This document shows, piece after piece, positions 51,765 through 60,841 of a stretch of 64,000 nucleotides of DNA (its first letter is position 1; each line of letters opens with the position of its first letter). The DNA comes from Candidatus Methylophosphatis haderslevensis. GTDB lineage: Bacteria; Pseudomonadota; Gammaproteobacteria; Burkholderiales; Rhodocyclaceae. Where the stretch lies: contig JADJSA010000017.1 of assembly GCA_016711925.1 (NCBI GenBank), positions 186,001 to 250,000 of the forward strand, given 5' to 3'. The position numbers and the translations under genes were made by a program. The notes under the pieces are model-generated. The model was given only the letters and a program-made list of their open reading frames with translations, had not been told where the DNA came from and made no database searches.

Positions 51765-52202
51765 TTACTTGAGACGAATGCTGTTTGCGAGCTTGTCCCA
51801 CATAGCGTCGTCGGGCGATTCCCACGCGCTGGTCACGGTGCCGGTCAGGATGAGAATTCTCGGACCGCCCAGAGGAATGTACAGATGCCGCTGGACGAAC
51901 TTCGTGCCGTTCGACTTGTAGGTCACGGTGGTTTCCCGCGCGCCGACCGTGCTGCCGTCTTCCTTGGCGACCGTGCGTTCTCGCTCGGGGCCAATGAGCT
52001 TGAAATCTTTCTGCGAACCCGCAATGACATCGAGCTGTTTCTTGACGATGTATTCGAACTTCTCGCCCTTGGGCAGGAACTCCCGGCTGATGACCAGATT
52101 GAAGTCCGGCGGCTGCTTGGTGCCGAAAAGCAAAACGTTTACAGAGCGATCCTGGACGACTTCCGGCAGGGTCAGATGAAGCTCGTTCATTTGATATTGC
52201 AT
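51765..52202 (-). CDS. eagR: EagR-type chaperone (DUF1795/DcrB-like)
   Basis: A 145-aa cytoplasmic protein (MQYQMNELHLTLPEVVQDRS ... MWDKLANSIRLK) with the DcrB/DUF1795 pattern (VNVLLFG, FNLVISREFLPKGEKFEYIV). Eag chaperones bind and shield the N-terminal membrane helices of PAAR-Rhs effectors and load them on VgrG. Position between vgrG and the full-length rhs gene, 67 bp upstream of it, matches this job exactly, and the Rhs has the expected helices. Frame is intact. Confidence 0.92.
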   Translation of the reverse strand: MQYQMNELHLTLPEVVQDRSVNVLLFGTKQPPDFNLVISREFLPKGEKFEYIVKKQLDVIAGSQKDFKLIGPERERTVAKEDGSTVGARETTVTYKSNGTKFVQRHLYIPLGGPRILILTGTVTSAWESPDDAMWDKLANSIRLK

Positions 52203-52269
52203 TTGGGTATCGGTCCAATTGTTTCACGGGGCGCGCATCAATAGGGGTGCATCACCGGACAACGGCCTT

Positions 52270-54831
52270 TCAGCAGTTGAGGTTGATCTTGGCACCGTGC
52301 TGATCGAGTTCGCTTGCAAAGTCCAAAGTGCCCTTCTTGCTGCCTTTGACCTTGATGTCTGCACCGATGATCTCGATCGTCCCGTCCTTGCGCATGGTGA
52401 TCGACGCCTGCCCGCAAACCAGCGAAATGCTGTCACCGGCAACCAGCGCGATCGTGTGACCGGACGTCACGGCAACGCCCTGGCTTGCGTTGGCAAGGAT
52501 GTCCGAGCTTTGCGCATTGATCACCACCTTTTGTTTGGCAATGACGTTGGCGTTGGCCGCGGTGGATGCCATGGTGGCGTCCTTCTGTGCCACCAGGTTC
52601 AGCGCGCCGGTCTTGGCGGTCGTTGCGACGTCGCCAGCGGAAACAACGTTGACCTGCCCCCCCGAGGTAACGTGGGTGAACATGCCGCTGCGCGAAAGCT
52701 GTGTGAGTTGCGCGCCGCTGGAAATCGTGACGTGCTGCTGCGCGTGCACCGAAGTGCTCTGCCCGGAGCTGACCACCACGGGTTTCGGGCTGATCATCGT
52801 CTGGCCCTCGGGGCTGACGATCGAGACGATCGGCTGACCAATGTCCTTGGAGAGCGTCATCATCCGCTGCGCGTCGGGCATGGCCGGGTCAGCATTCGCC
52901 GGCATGCCGATCTCCCCACCGCCTGCGCCGCCTCCACCGCCTTGGTCACTGCCGGCGAACGAGTCCCAGCAAGCGCCCGCTGCAGCCATGGCACCGCCTC
53001 CGCCCTTGAACATGCTCGCCAGCGAGGAAACCATCCCCGATATCTGCGAGGCCTTGCCGGAGCACAGCGCGCCGATCATGTCTTTCGCGGTCGAAACGGC
53101 CTGACTCGCCTCGTCCATCAGCGACGAGGTGTTGGCCAGCGCGGCGCCCATGTGCTCGAGACCGTCGGGGCTCTCGTTGGCAACCTTGCTGGTGAAATCT
53201 TGGGTGTAGGTTGTGATGAGCAGGCCCTTGTCGGCGCGGATCGAGCCCCAAAGATTGGTGCGCAGCTCGAAGCCGAAGCCGCGCTGCGCCTCGGTGCGCT
53301 GGTTCATCAGGTAGCCCATGTGCAGATGGGTCTGGCCGTAGGTGTTCGACAGTTCGAGATGCTCGATGCCCTTTTTGTCCTCGAAACGCAGCATGCTCGC
53401 GCCGCCGCCGCCGATGCTCCAGTTGGATAGCGTGCCCGATTGCGTCTTGTTGTCCGGCAGCTTCCACGGCGGCATCTGCTGGGCGTTGTAGACACGCCCC
53501 GTGATGAGCGGGCGGTCGGGGTCGCCGTCCACGAAATCGACCACCACTTCCTGGCCGAGGCGCGGAATGTGGATGCCACCATAGTGCTTGCCGGCCCAGG
53601 GGTGGCTCACCCGGATCCAGCAGGAGTCGTTTTCGTCTTCCTTGCCGTAGCGGTCCCAGTGGAAGTGAACCTTCACCCGGCCGTATTCGTCGGTGTAGAT
53701 CTCTTCGCCTTTGGGGCCGACGACTTTGGCGGTTTGCACGCCCTGGATCAGCGGTTTGGGGGTGTCCCGCGGGCTGCGGTACTGGGTGGCGGCGGGGATG
53801 GCTTCGAAGCTGGCGTTGAAGGTGGCCCCGCCGCTGCTGGCCGCTTCGTAGTCGTTGCTGGCCAGGTCGAGGTGGGCGGCAACGATCAGGTAGGGCTTGT
53901 TCTGGTCGGCGCGCGGGTGGCCTTTGAGTTTGAAGGTGTGGCCGGCGCCGATGCCCCGGGCGTTAGACAGCGCGTGGATGCGTTCGTGTGCGGCTTGCAC
54001 CTCTTCCATGCGCAGGCGCACGTAGGTGTCGCCTTCGCTTGCGGCGTCGTATTCGCCGGGCCAGTCGTAGATTTCGTGGCTGGCTTCGTCGTGTTCGCGC
54101 GGGTGCAGGGTGGTTTGTTTTAGCTCGGTGCTGGGTTTGGTGAAGTCGTACTCGTCGATGACGTATTTGCCCGATTGCACCTGGGCGCCCCAGGCCCAGT
54201 CGACGATGCGTTCTTTTTCGGTGGTGGAACTGCGGTTGTCCAGGACGTAGCCGATGCTGGCGTAGCCCGGGTAGGGCTCGTGGGCGGGCGGCCCGTCGGC
54301 CAGGATCAGGGTGTGTTTGCCTTCCGTGTGCCGGTACCAGGTGTAGATGCCTTCTTGTTCCATCAGCCGGCTGATGAAGTTGTGGTCGGTCTCGCGGTAC
54401 TGGACGCAGTAGTCCCACGGCTGGTAGCTGCCGGACAGGCGCAGTTCGAAGGCGGCGTTGGGGTATTTGGCGAAGATCTGCTTGATGATGTCGGGGACGG
54501 TCTGCTTCTGGAAGATGCGGCAGTCGGCGGCGCGGGTGAGGAACCATTGCCAGGGGCGCAGTTGCATCTCATACCGCACGTAGCGCCCGTGCGAGCCGGT
54601 GAGGGCGAAGCGGGTGATGCAGCCGTCGAAGTGGCGCGGGCCGCCTTTGGGCAGTTGCAGCTTGACGGTGGCATGCTTGCCGAGCAGCGCTTTGGGGTCG
54701 ATGTCGTTGCGCGTGGCGAGCAGTGTGAGCTGGTAGTCGAACAGCCGGCCCAGCGTTTCGCTGGCGCGCATGCTGTGGAACAGCAGCACGTCCGGACCCA
54801 GCGGGGTGGCGATGTCCATTACGCGGGGCAT
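52270..54831 (-). CDS. vgrG: T6SS spike protein VgrG
   Basis: An 853-aa spike-tip protein. ATG 54831 has AGGAG 8 nt upstream. Gp27-like N-terminal region (LFDYQLTLLATRNDIDPKAL, GKHATVKLQL, YVQYRETDHNFISRLMEQEG), then gp5-like OB fold (GEEIYTDEYGRVKVHFHWDR, CWIRVSHPWAGKHYGG), then a DUF2345-like beta-helix (LNLVAQKDATMASTAANANV, VTSGHTIALVAGDSISL). A Gly-rich linker (GSDQGGGGGAGGGEIG) interrupts the C-terminal region. It heads the minus-strand unit vgrG-eagR-rhs-immunity. No extra catalytic domain is seen. Confidence 0.96.
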   Translation of the reverse strand: MPRVMDIATPLGPDVLLFHSMRASETLGRLFDYQLTLLATRNDIDPKALLGKHATVKLQLPKGGPRHFDGCITRFALTGSHGRYVRYEMQLRPWQWFLTRAADCRIFQKQTVPDIIKQIFAKYPNAAFELRLSGSYQPWDYCVQYRETDHNFISRLMEQEGIYTWYRHTEGKHTLILADGPPAHEPYPGYASIGYVLDNRSSTTEKERIVDWAWGAQVQSGKYVIDEYDFTKPSTELKQTTLHPREHDEASHEIYDWPGEYDAASEGDTYVRLRMEEVQAAHERIHALSNARGIGAGHTFKLKGHPRADQNKPYLIVAAHLDLASNDYEAASSGGATFNASFEAIPAATQYRSPRDTPKPLIQGVQTAKVVGPKGEEIYTDEYGRVKVHFHWDRYGKEDENDSCWIRVSHPWAGKHYGGIHIPRLGQEVVVDFVDGDPDRPLITGRVYNAQQMPPWKLPDNKTQSGTLSNWSIGGGGASMLRFEDKKGIEHLELSNTYGQTHLHMGYLMNQRTEAQRGFGFELRTNLWGSIRADKGLLITTYTQDFTSKVANESPDGLEHMGAALANTSSLMDEASQAVSTAKDMIGALCSGKASQISGMVSSLASMFKGGGGAMAAAGACWDSFAGSDQGGGGGAGGGEIGMPANADPAMPDAQRMMTLSKDIGQPIVSIVSPEGQTMISPKPVVVSSGQSTSVHAQQHVTISSGAQLTQLSRSGMFTHVTSGGQVNVVSAGDVATTAKTGALNLVAQKDATMASTAANANVIAKQKVVINAQSSDILANASQGVAVTSGHTIALVAGDSISLVCGQASITMRKDGTIEIIGADIKVKGSKKGTLDFASELDQHGAKINLNC

Positions 54832-55219
54832 GGGGTCGCTCCTGGATTGCGTTGGTGCAGCCGCGCGCCCGAAGCGGCAGACCTCGGTTCGGGCCGGGCA
54901 TGCGGAAGAATTATTCTGAGCGGGCAGTTTACCTTGCGTCGGGGGGAATTTCGCCTTGAATTTGTGTCGGGCTTTAACGACGCCGCGGTGAATTGTGTCG
55001 ATGCTTTTCTGGTGCGGGCCGCCGGGCACCTGCCGGATCCGCTTACTTTATCGCGGGAAAAGTACTGGTGACACGACCCGGCATCCAAAGAGAATTCCCA
55101 ACGGTCATCTCCCGAAGGGGGCGGCCCGTCGATGGCGCAATTGACATGAACTATCGCTGACCGTATCGTGAGCCAGCCAATTGCCGCAAATTCAACGTCT
55201 TTCGATACGGAACTTGACC
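54832..55219. other. Divergent intergenic region between vgrG and the 257-aa gene
   Basis: About 390 bp without a recognised gene. An upstream extension of the vgrG frame (to 55029) looks non-coding. No clear sigma-70 or sigma-54 promoter was identified in either direction. Confidence 0.45.
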
Positions 55220-55993
55220 ATGGAACAGGCTTTCGACATCTCCCGGTTGCTCGCGCTGCGCTCGCTTACCACGCCGCTGGCCGAGTTGTTTGCGCGCCAG
55301 GCGCGGGATCATCTCACCAATCTGGCGCCGCTACTGAACCCGCGCGCGCTGCTGGGCGACTTGATCCTCGGCGAGAAGAACGCGGCCAAGAGTTCCAACA
55401 TCGCCTTCCAGGAGTTGAATGCCCTCTACCAGCCGGTGGCCAAGAGCGCCACGCTCGGCCTGCAGTCGGAATTGCGCCCGCCGCTGGAGATTTTCGGCCT
55501 GACGCCGGAGATTTTCCCGGCCAGCTACACGTATACCCCGCCGGGGCACGGCAAGCCGATCACCATCATCACGCCGCTGAAATGGGTGCTGATCTACAAG
55601 GATCTCGGTCCGCAGCGGCTGCGCGAACTGGTCGGCAGCCACAGCCGCAACGACGGCGGCGAACTGAAATCATGCGTTCTGCATTACCTGGTGATGCAGA
55701 TTCTGGCCGGGCGCCGACCTGGCGTCGCGCCGATTCTCGAAGCCCTGCGCTTTACGCTGAGCAGCGAGCCGGCCGGCGAGTTCGGCGGCCTGCCCTACAC
55801 CTATCTGTCTGCGCCGATCGTCACGGTGCGCCCGCCAGACGCGCTTGTCATCCAGAGCACGCAGATTTCCGGCACCAACACGTTCGAGGAAGTGGTCGAT
55901 CCAGCCGGCATTCAGGCGCTGGCCGACCCGCTGGGCGACGAAGTAATGGCGCTGGTGGCGGAGCACAGTGCCGGGCTGGTGCCCGGCACTTGA
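55220..55993 (+). CDS. Conserved-looking protein of unknown function
   Basis: A ~257-aa soluble protein (MEQAFDISRLLALRSLTTPL ... AEHSAGLVPGT). ATG 55220 is chosen; an in-frame TTG at 55181 would add 13 residues, and neither has a strong ribosome site. The protein is mainly helical, with a mid-section rich in Pro/Tyr (IFPASYTYTPPGHGKPITII). No signal peptide, membrane helix or family motif was recognised. It is divergent from vgrG and convergent with the OmpA lipoprotein, inside a T6SS/Rhs island. Good codon use throughout suggests a real gene; function unknown. Confidence 0.75.
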   Translation: MEQAFDISRLLALRSLTTPLAELFARQARDHLTNLAPLLNPRALLGDLILGEKNAAKSSNIAFQELNALYQPVAKSATLGLQSELRPPLEIFGLTPEIFPASYTYTPPGHGKPITIITPLKWVLIYKDLGPQRLRELVGSHSRNDGGELKSCVLHYLVMQILAGRRPGVAPILEALRFTLSSEPAGEFGGLPYTYLSAPIVTVRPPDALVIQSTQISGTNTFEEVVDPAGIQALADPLGDEVMALVAEHSAGLVPGT

Positions 55994-56014
55994 CTCCCGA
56001 GAAGCGGGCGACGC

Positions 56015-57208
56015 TCAGGGGCAGTCGACGATCTTGAATTCGACGCGCCGGTCGAGCGCGTCGCGCACATCGTCGCTGCCGGTGCCGACGATGTTCTGGC
56101 GGAACCCCATGCCCTGCGGCTTGGTGCGCGACACGAGTTCCTTCGATTCGGTGTCGAGACGCTGCTTGATGTAGGCCGCGCGATTGAGCGACAGCTTGTC
56201 GTTGAAAGGCTCCGCACCGGTGCGGCTGGTGTGGCCGACCACATCCATGCAGACCTTGGACGAAGCCGCCTGGCGTGCGATCTGACGCAACCAGAGGTCA
56301 TACGGGCCGCTCACCTTGGCATCGGACCAGAAGACCGTGGACCCGGGGTTGAAAAGGAACTTCACGCCCAGGCTCTTGTTCGCGATACCGAACTCGACCA
56401 CCTTGGCGAACGCCTTTTCCGCTTCGGCCACCTTGCCCAGCTTCCAGTTCGACAGGTAGATGCCGTTGAACACGCGAATCTGCTCGCCCGCGGGTGTGGC
56501 CAGCGCGTTCTGGTACTTGCCCAGCGCGTCGGAATAGCGCTCGGTATCGTAGGCGGCGGTGGCGTCGCTGATCATCGTGGCGGTCGACACGCGCTGGAAG
56601 TAGGCGGCGTCTGCCGGCTTGCCGGGCGCGGTTTCGCAAGTGCGGATGTAACCATCGACCACCGCATCCCTGACCAGGATCGGGCTGTCACGGTAGTAGG
56701 GCGTCGGACTCGTGTCCAGGCCGTCGTCGCGCGCCCGCGCGGTGGATTGGGCGACCACATTGCCGGTCTTGATGTCGGTCAGCGCAAGGTTGAGTTGATA
56801 TACGCCGGCCTTGCTGCTCTGGTCGCGCGTCATCGTGCCGGTGAGCAGGTACTGCGCCTTGGTCAGGCTGGACGTGTCGAAGGGCAGCATGTCGAACACC
56901 GCATAGTTGTTCTTCATGCGGTCGACGACCTTCTGCTCAAGCAGCCGGGTGGCGGCGGTCTGCTGTCCCGACGAACCATCGAGCATCGGGTCGACCACCA
57001 CCGCGCGCTTGGCAATCTTGGCCAGAAATGCCGGCAGATTCTGCGTCTGCTTGACCAGATTGTCGGTGGCCACGGCCGCAGCCTGGTCGAACGGCAGTTC
57101 GGTGTTGTCCCTGGTGGCGACCGGGGTCGCACAGCCGGCAAGGGCGGCAACCGCCACCAGGATGATCGGGAGAAACCGCAATCGATTCGTGATTGTCATC
57201 GTCCGCAT
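56015..57208 (-). CDS. OmpA-family outer-membrane lipoprotein
   Basis: A 397-aa lipoprotein. The signal peptide ends in VAALAGC, a strict lipobox. The N-terminal half contains ALTDIKTGNVVAQSTARAR and GTMTRDQSSKAGVYQLNL, similar in style to LpoB/CsgG-like domains. The C-terminal ~110 residues are OmpA-like (DVVGHTSRTGAEPFNDKLSL, RRVEFKIVDC) for peptidoglycan binding, with a TPR-like stretch between. The gene begins 7 bp after the kinase gene on the same strand, so kinase and lipoprotein are one operon. Confidence 0.87.
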   Translation of the reverse strand: MRTMTITNRLRFLPIILVAVAALAGCATPVATRDNTELPFDQAAAVATDNLVKQTQNLPAFLAKIAKRAVVVDPMLDGSSGQQTAATRLLEQKVVDRMKNNYAVFDMLPFDTSSLTKAQYLLTGTMTRDQSSKAGVYQLNLALTDIKTGNVVAQSTARARDDGLDTSPTPYYRDSPILVRDAVVDGYIRTCETAPGKPADAAYFQRVSTATMISDATAAYDTERYSDALGKYQNALATPAGEQIRVFNGIYLSNWKLGKVAEAEKAFAKVVEFGIANKSLGVKFLFNPGSTVFWSDAKVSGPYDLWLRQIARQAASSKVCMDVVGHTSRTGAEPFNDKLSLNRAAYIKQRLDTESKELVSRTKPQGMGFRQNIVGTGSDDVRDALDRRVEFKIVDCP

Positions 57209-57215
57209 TCCTTCT

Positions 57216-59411
57216 TCAAGTACGACATTTTTTCCGGGCTGAGGGGTTCGCCAAGCGACGCGCGTTCCAGGATGTCGCTGCAGCGGTCGGAAGGTACAGT
57301 AATCTTAGCCGAAGATTTCTCGTTCGACGGCGTCCGCGTTTGGGCTCGGCTGCCGGCGCAACGATCTTCTCGATCGAGAATGCCGCCGCGCCGTAGTCTT
57401 GCGAGCAGCTTCCACCGACCGGACATACCGCCTTGCCGGCCAGCAGCGGCGCCGCGCCGGCATATCCGCGCTGCAGCCGGGCGAGAGAGCCCGCCTCGAA
57501 GACCTTGAACGCGCCCCGCGGCCGCGCATCGAGCATGGCGAAGTCGCGCGGCTGCTCGGAAACGATGGCGACATAGCGGTCGATGCCGGGGGGCCCCTCC
57601 GCCGGCTTGGACCAGGTGGCCGAAGGCTGCACCAGCGGCTTCTCCGGGCCGATCCGGTTCTTCTGGTCGGCCAGGTTGGGAAATACCAGGACGACATCCT
57701 CGGTGCCCGCGGCGAGTTTCAGCACGTACAGGTAACCGGGCGCCGAGGAACCGACGCTGAAACGCGGCGTCCCGCGGCCGATCCCCACTTGCGCCGTGTC
57801 CGCCGTGGCGGTGACAACACGGCGCGCATCCCGGCCAGCCAGGATCTGCTCGAACAACTCGGCCGACGTCAGCGCTACGGGTGCCGGCGCCGCCGGGGTG
57901 GTTGGCGGCACGACAACGGGCGCAGGCGCCGGCTCGACCGGCTTGGTCGCTTCGGCTGGCGGCGCAGCCGGCACTTGGGCAGGCGGCGCGACAGGCTCGG
58001 CAACCGGCGCAGGCTCGGCCGGACGCGGCGTGAGTTCAGGCGCCTTGCGCAGTTCCGGCGGTGTGACCGTTGGGGCCGGGGCCGCCGGGCTTGGCCGCGC
58101 GGGAATCTCGGGCGCCGGCGGCGAACGAAACTTGTACATCCACACCAGAAAGCCGACGAATCCCAGCAGCAGCAAGCCGGTCAGCAGGTAGACCTTGAGC
58201 GGGCCGGACTCCCTGATCTCCACCTTGACCCTGGGTCGCTCGGGTGCCGTGGCCGATGCCACAGCGGGCGCCGGGACGGCGGCTTGCGCCGATGGGGGTG
58301 CAGTTGCGGCCGGCAGCGCGGCGCCCGGTGTATGCGGCTCGGTCCGCATCAGCGATTCGGGCGTGGCGGCGGCAATCGCTGCGGGCAGCGGCGTCGTGCT
58401 GGGCGGCGCCAGGGTTGGCGCGGTGGCACGCGGGCGGCTGCGTCGGTCGCCCAGTCCGAGCAGGGCGCGGAACTCGTCTACGCTCTGCGGCCGGCCGTTA
58501 GGTTTGACCGAAAGCGCTTGGTCGATCGCGCGCAGGAACCCGTCGCTGTAGCGGCCTGCGGCAAGCTTCGCAGCCGGCTTGAGGCCGTCCGACATGTAGC
58601 GCGAAATCGATGCCTGCGGCGCCTTGCCGATGATCGCAAAATACACGACCGCGGCCAGCGCATAGACGTCGGTCCACGGACCCTGGCGCATTTCCGGGTC
58701 TTCGCCATACTGCTCGACCGGCGCGTAGCCGGGCTTGAGTATCACCGTGGGTGCCTGCGTCATATCGGCAATCACCCGGCGCGCGGCGCCGAAGTCGAGC
58801 AGAACCGGCCGGCCGCTGTCGAGGATCAGGATGTTGTCGGGTGCGATGTCGCGATGGAAGCACTGCGCCGCGTGCATCACTCCCAGCGCATCGAGCAGCG
58901 GGCGCAACAGGTGCTTCAGCCATTCCTCGTCGGGTGGGCCGCCGAGGTTCTTCAGCGTCTTCTTCAGCGTGATGCCCTCGTAATAGGGCATCGCCATGTA
59001 GGCCGTGCCGTTGGCCTCCCAGAAGCGATATACCTTGAGCAGCGAAAGATGGTCGAACTGGGCGAGCAACCGCGCTTCGTTGATGAAACTCGAGAGGCCG
59101 GCCCTGAACGGTTCGACATGTTGATCCGATATGACGGCAACCGCGAGCTGGGTGGTGCGGTTGGCCAGCGAAGACGGAATGTATTCCTTCACCGCCACCT
59201 GCCGGTGCAGCGAGTGATCGTAGGCGAGATAGACAATGCCGAAACCGCCCTCGCCTACGAGCCCGGTCAGCTCGAATTCGGCCAGCCGCGTGCCGACCGG
59301 CAAGGCATTCGTATGCTCGCCGGGCAGCGCCAGACGCCCGGTACCCGGCGCGGTCGTCTCGACATTGAGGACTACGGTGGTCTCGTTGCGGGTGGGTGGG
59401 TTGGAACTCAT
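57216..59411 (-). CDS. Membrane Ser/Thr kinase with DUF4384-like periplasmic domain
   Basis: A 731-aa Hanks kinase, paralogue of the one at 18939-20997. Kinase motifs: GEGGFGIVYLAYD, VAVKEYIPSSLAN, HRDIAPDNILIL, DFGAARRVI and PGYAPVEQYGEDPEM. A membrane segment (VYLLTGLLLLGFVGFLVWMY) leads to a Pro/Ala-rich linker and a DUF4384-like domain (PGYLYVLKLAAGTEDVVLVF, AIVSEQPRDF). The last ~45 residues (after FSIEKIVAP) are Arg-rich and unlike the paralogue, so a shift near the 3' end may have changed the true C terminus. Together with the OmpA lipoprotein it forms a kinase-envelope pair. A T6SS role is possible. Confidence 0.88.
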   Translation of the reverse strand: MSSNPPTRNETTVVLNVETTAPGTGRLALPGEHTNALPVGTRLAEFELTGLVGEGGFGIVYLAYDHSLHRQVAVKEYIPSSLANRTTQLAVAVISDQHVEPFRAGLSSFINEARLLAQFDHLSLLKVYRFWEANGTAYMAMPYYEGITLKKTLKNLGGPPDEEWLKHLLRPLLDALGVMHAAQCFHRDIAPDNILILDSGRPVLLDFGAARRVIADMTQAPTVILKPGYAPVEQYGEDPEMRQGPWTDVYALAAVVYFAIIGKAPQASISRYMSDGLKPAAKLAAGRYSDGFLRAIDQALSVKPNGRPQSVDEFRALLGLGDRRSRPRATAPTLAPPSTTPLPAAIAAATPESLMRTEPHTPGAALPAATAPPSAQAAVPAPAVASATAPERPRVKVEIRESGPLKVYLLTGLLLLGFVGFLVWMYKFRSPPAPEIPARPSPAAPAPTVTPPELRKAPELTPRPAEPAPVAEPVAPPAQVPAAPPAEATKPVEPAPAPVVVPPTTPAAPAPVALTSAELFEQILAGRDARRVVTATADTAQVGIGRGTPRFSVGSSAPGYLYVLKLAAGTEDVVLVFPNLADQKNRIGPEKPLVQPSATWSKPAEGPPGIDRYVAIVSEQPRDFAMLDARPRGAFKVFEAGSLARLQRGYAGAAPLLAGKAVCPVGGSCSQDYGAAAFSIEKIVAPAAEPKRGRRRTRNLRLRLLYLPTAAATSWNARRLANPSARKKCRT

Positions 59412-59696
59412 GGGCTATATTTTGCGCCAATGCCGCAACCGGTGGCCGAAGGGTCGGTCTGGGACGGTAGCGGGAAGGCCGGCCGTTCGTCCAGGCCCGA
59501 GCGCTTACAGTAAGCCTTGCATTATGCAAGAGATTCGCCAGTCGGCGAAACGCAGGCGAAATCCCCCGCCCCGTCTGATGGGCAGGACGGGATCGGGCGA
59601 GGGCAAACGGCAGTCGAGCGAGATGTGAGTGTGGTCACGTGATTTGATGTTTCGATGGTCACGGACGGTGATGGTAATCGGCGGAGAGGAAGGCAA
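59412..59696. other. Spacer between kinase gene and transposon
   Basis: No gene is recognised. The left border of the transposon probably lies here, because the region downstream (59697 on) belongs to the transposition operon, but I could not identify matching terminal inverted repeats. Confidence 0.4.
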
Positions 59697-59732
59697 AGAG
59701 AAACGCCGTCGGAGATCAATGCCGACGGCGTT
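59697..59732 (-). terminator. Rho-independent terminator of the transposon operon
   Basis: Perfect 11-bp stem, AACGCCGTCGG (59702-59712) with its complement at 59722-59732, around a 9-nt loop. On the minus strand it is followed by TTTCTCTTT. It lies ~22 bp after the stop of the 72-aa gene. Confidence 0.8.
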
Positions 59733-59753
59733 GTTGCGTTGAGGGCGTGAGAA

Positions 59754-59972
59754 TCAGAACGGCGGATCGTCATTGGAGGGCAAGGAGTTCGGATCGGGAT
59801 GGACGAGGTTGTCGTAGGAAAGGCCCTCGTAGAAGCGATCGGCCTGGTGGCCGTAATGAGTCATGAAGAGATCGAGGATCTCGTAGAGGAAGTCCTGGAT
59901 TTCGACGACGGCTTCATCAGGGAGCGATGGCAGATTGAGGGTAATGTTGACGGGGCGTGAATCGGGACGCAT
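59754..59972 (-). CDS. Small acidic protein of the transposon
   Basis: 72 aa, strongly acidic (MRPDSRPVNITLNLPSLPDE, LYEILDLFMTHYGHQADRFY). ATG 59972 has GGAGG ~9 nt upstream, so it is a real translated gene. It is the last gene of the transposition operon, beginning ~19 bp after the corrected ATPase stop. Function unknown; its conserved-looking helix could contact the ATPase or transposase. Confidence 0.7.
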   Translation of the reverse strand: MRPDSRPVNITLNLPSLPDEAVVEIQDFLYEILDLFMTHYGHQADRFYEGLSYDNLVHPDPNSLPSNDDPPF

Positions 59973-59990
59973 AGCCAGTACCTCCGGTGA

Positions 59991-60841
59991 TCAACGTCCC
60001 GCCGCGGCGCGGCGCGGCGCGGCTTGGGCATCTCGGGTTGGGCAAAGACATCGAGGTAGAGCTTCTCGTCGAGCTGAGCCAGATCGCGCTGTGCGGCCGC
60101 AGCGAGGAGTTCCGCCGCCAACGTCGTCATGATGCGGTAATTGCCGGCAGCGTGATCGCACAAGGTCTGTCGCAACTGAGGCGTCATCAGGCTGGCGTTG
60201 CCGGCGCCGGCCAGCAGATGATTGAGGCAGGCCAGCAACTCATCGCGGCTCGCATGCTCGGTCGCGAGCCGGGTCCGAATGCGCGAGCCGAGCGGGATCA
60301 GTTCCTCGCGCCGGAGCTTCTCGATCAGCCGCGCATCGCCGGCGAGCACCACGCACAGCAATGGCTGCGAATCGAAACGCGCGCTGGCCAGCAGTCGCAG
60401 CTCGCACAGCACCGCCGGGCTCATCTCCTGGGCTTCGTCGACGAGCAGCACCGCTCGCCGGCGTGTCGTCTCCAGATGTGAGAACCAGACCTCGCGCAGG
60501 ATTTTGAAACCGCCCCAGCGGTTATGCGGGCGCAGTGGGACGGTAAAGATATCGCCCATTTCGCGGTAGAAGTCCGCCAGGTTGCTCTGCGGATGATTGA
60601 TCGCGCCGACCGTGACATCGGGCAGTCGCGTCAAGCGATCCGCCAACAGACGCAAGGCAACGCTCTTGCCGGTGCCCGGATCGCCGTGGATCATCGCAAA
60701 GCCGCCTTCCTTGATCTGGGCGTGCTCGATACGCCAGCAGAAGTTCTCCATCCGGGGCGGCACATAAATCGCCTCGGTCGGTAGTTCGGGCGAGAAGGGA
60801 TTCCACTTCAACCCGTAGAGGGCGAGGAGTTTCTGGTTCAT
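59991..60841 (-). pseudogene. AAA+ ATPase of the ExeA/TniB type, probable frameshift at the 3' end
   Basis: Transposition helper ATPase. ATG 60841 overlaps the transposase stop (ATGA). It has Walker A (MIHGDPGTGKSVALRLLADR), Walker B (RAVLLVDEAQEMSP), sensor-like LRLLASARFDSQPLLCVVLA and an arginine-finger region (LGSRIRTRL). The first line MNQKLLALYGLKWNPFSPEL is typical of ExeA-like proteins. As read, the frame continues to 59861, overlapping the 72-aa gene out of phase. One unit fewer in the GCCGC run at ~60003-60015 would end it at TGA 59991. I give the corrected end. Length ~283 aa. Confidence 0.85.

Noticed and set aside
55168..56037. Alternative 289-codon frame over the 55220-55993 gene
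   Set aside because: It overlaps the chosen frame throughout, is Arg/Ala-rich and has poor codon structure; the 55220 frame has a more protein-like composition.
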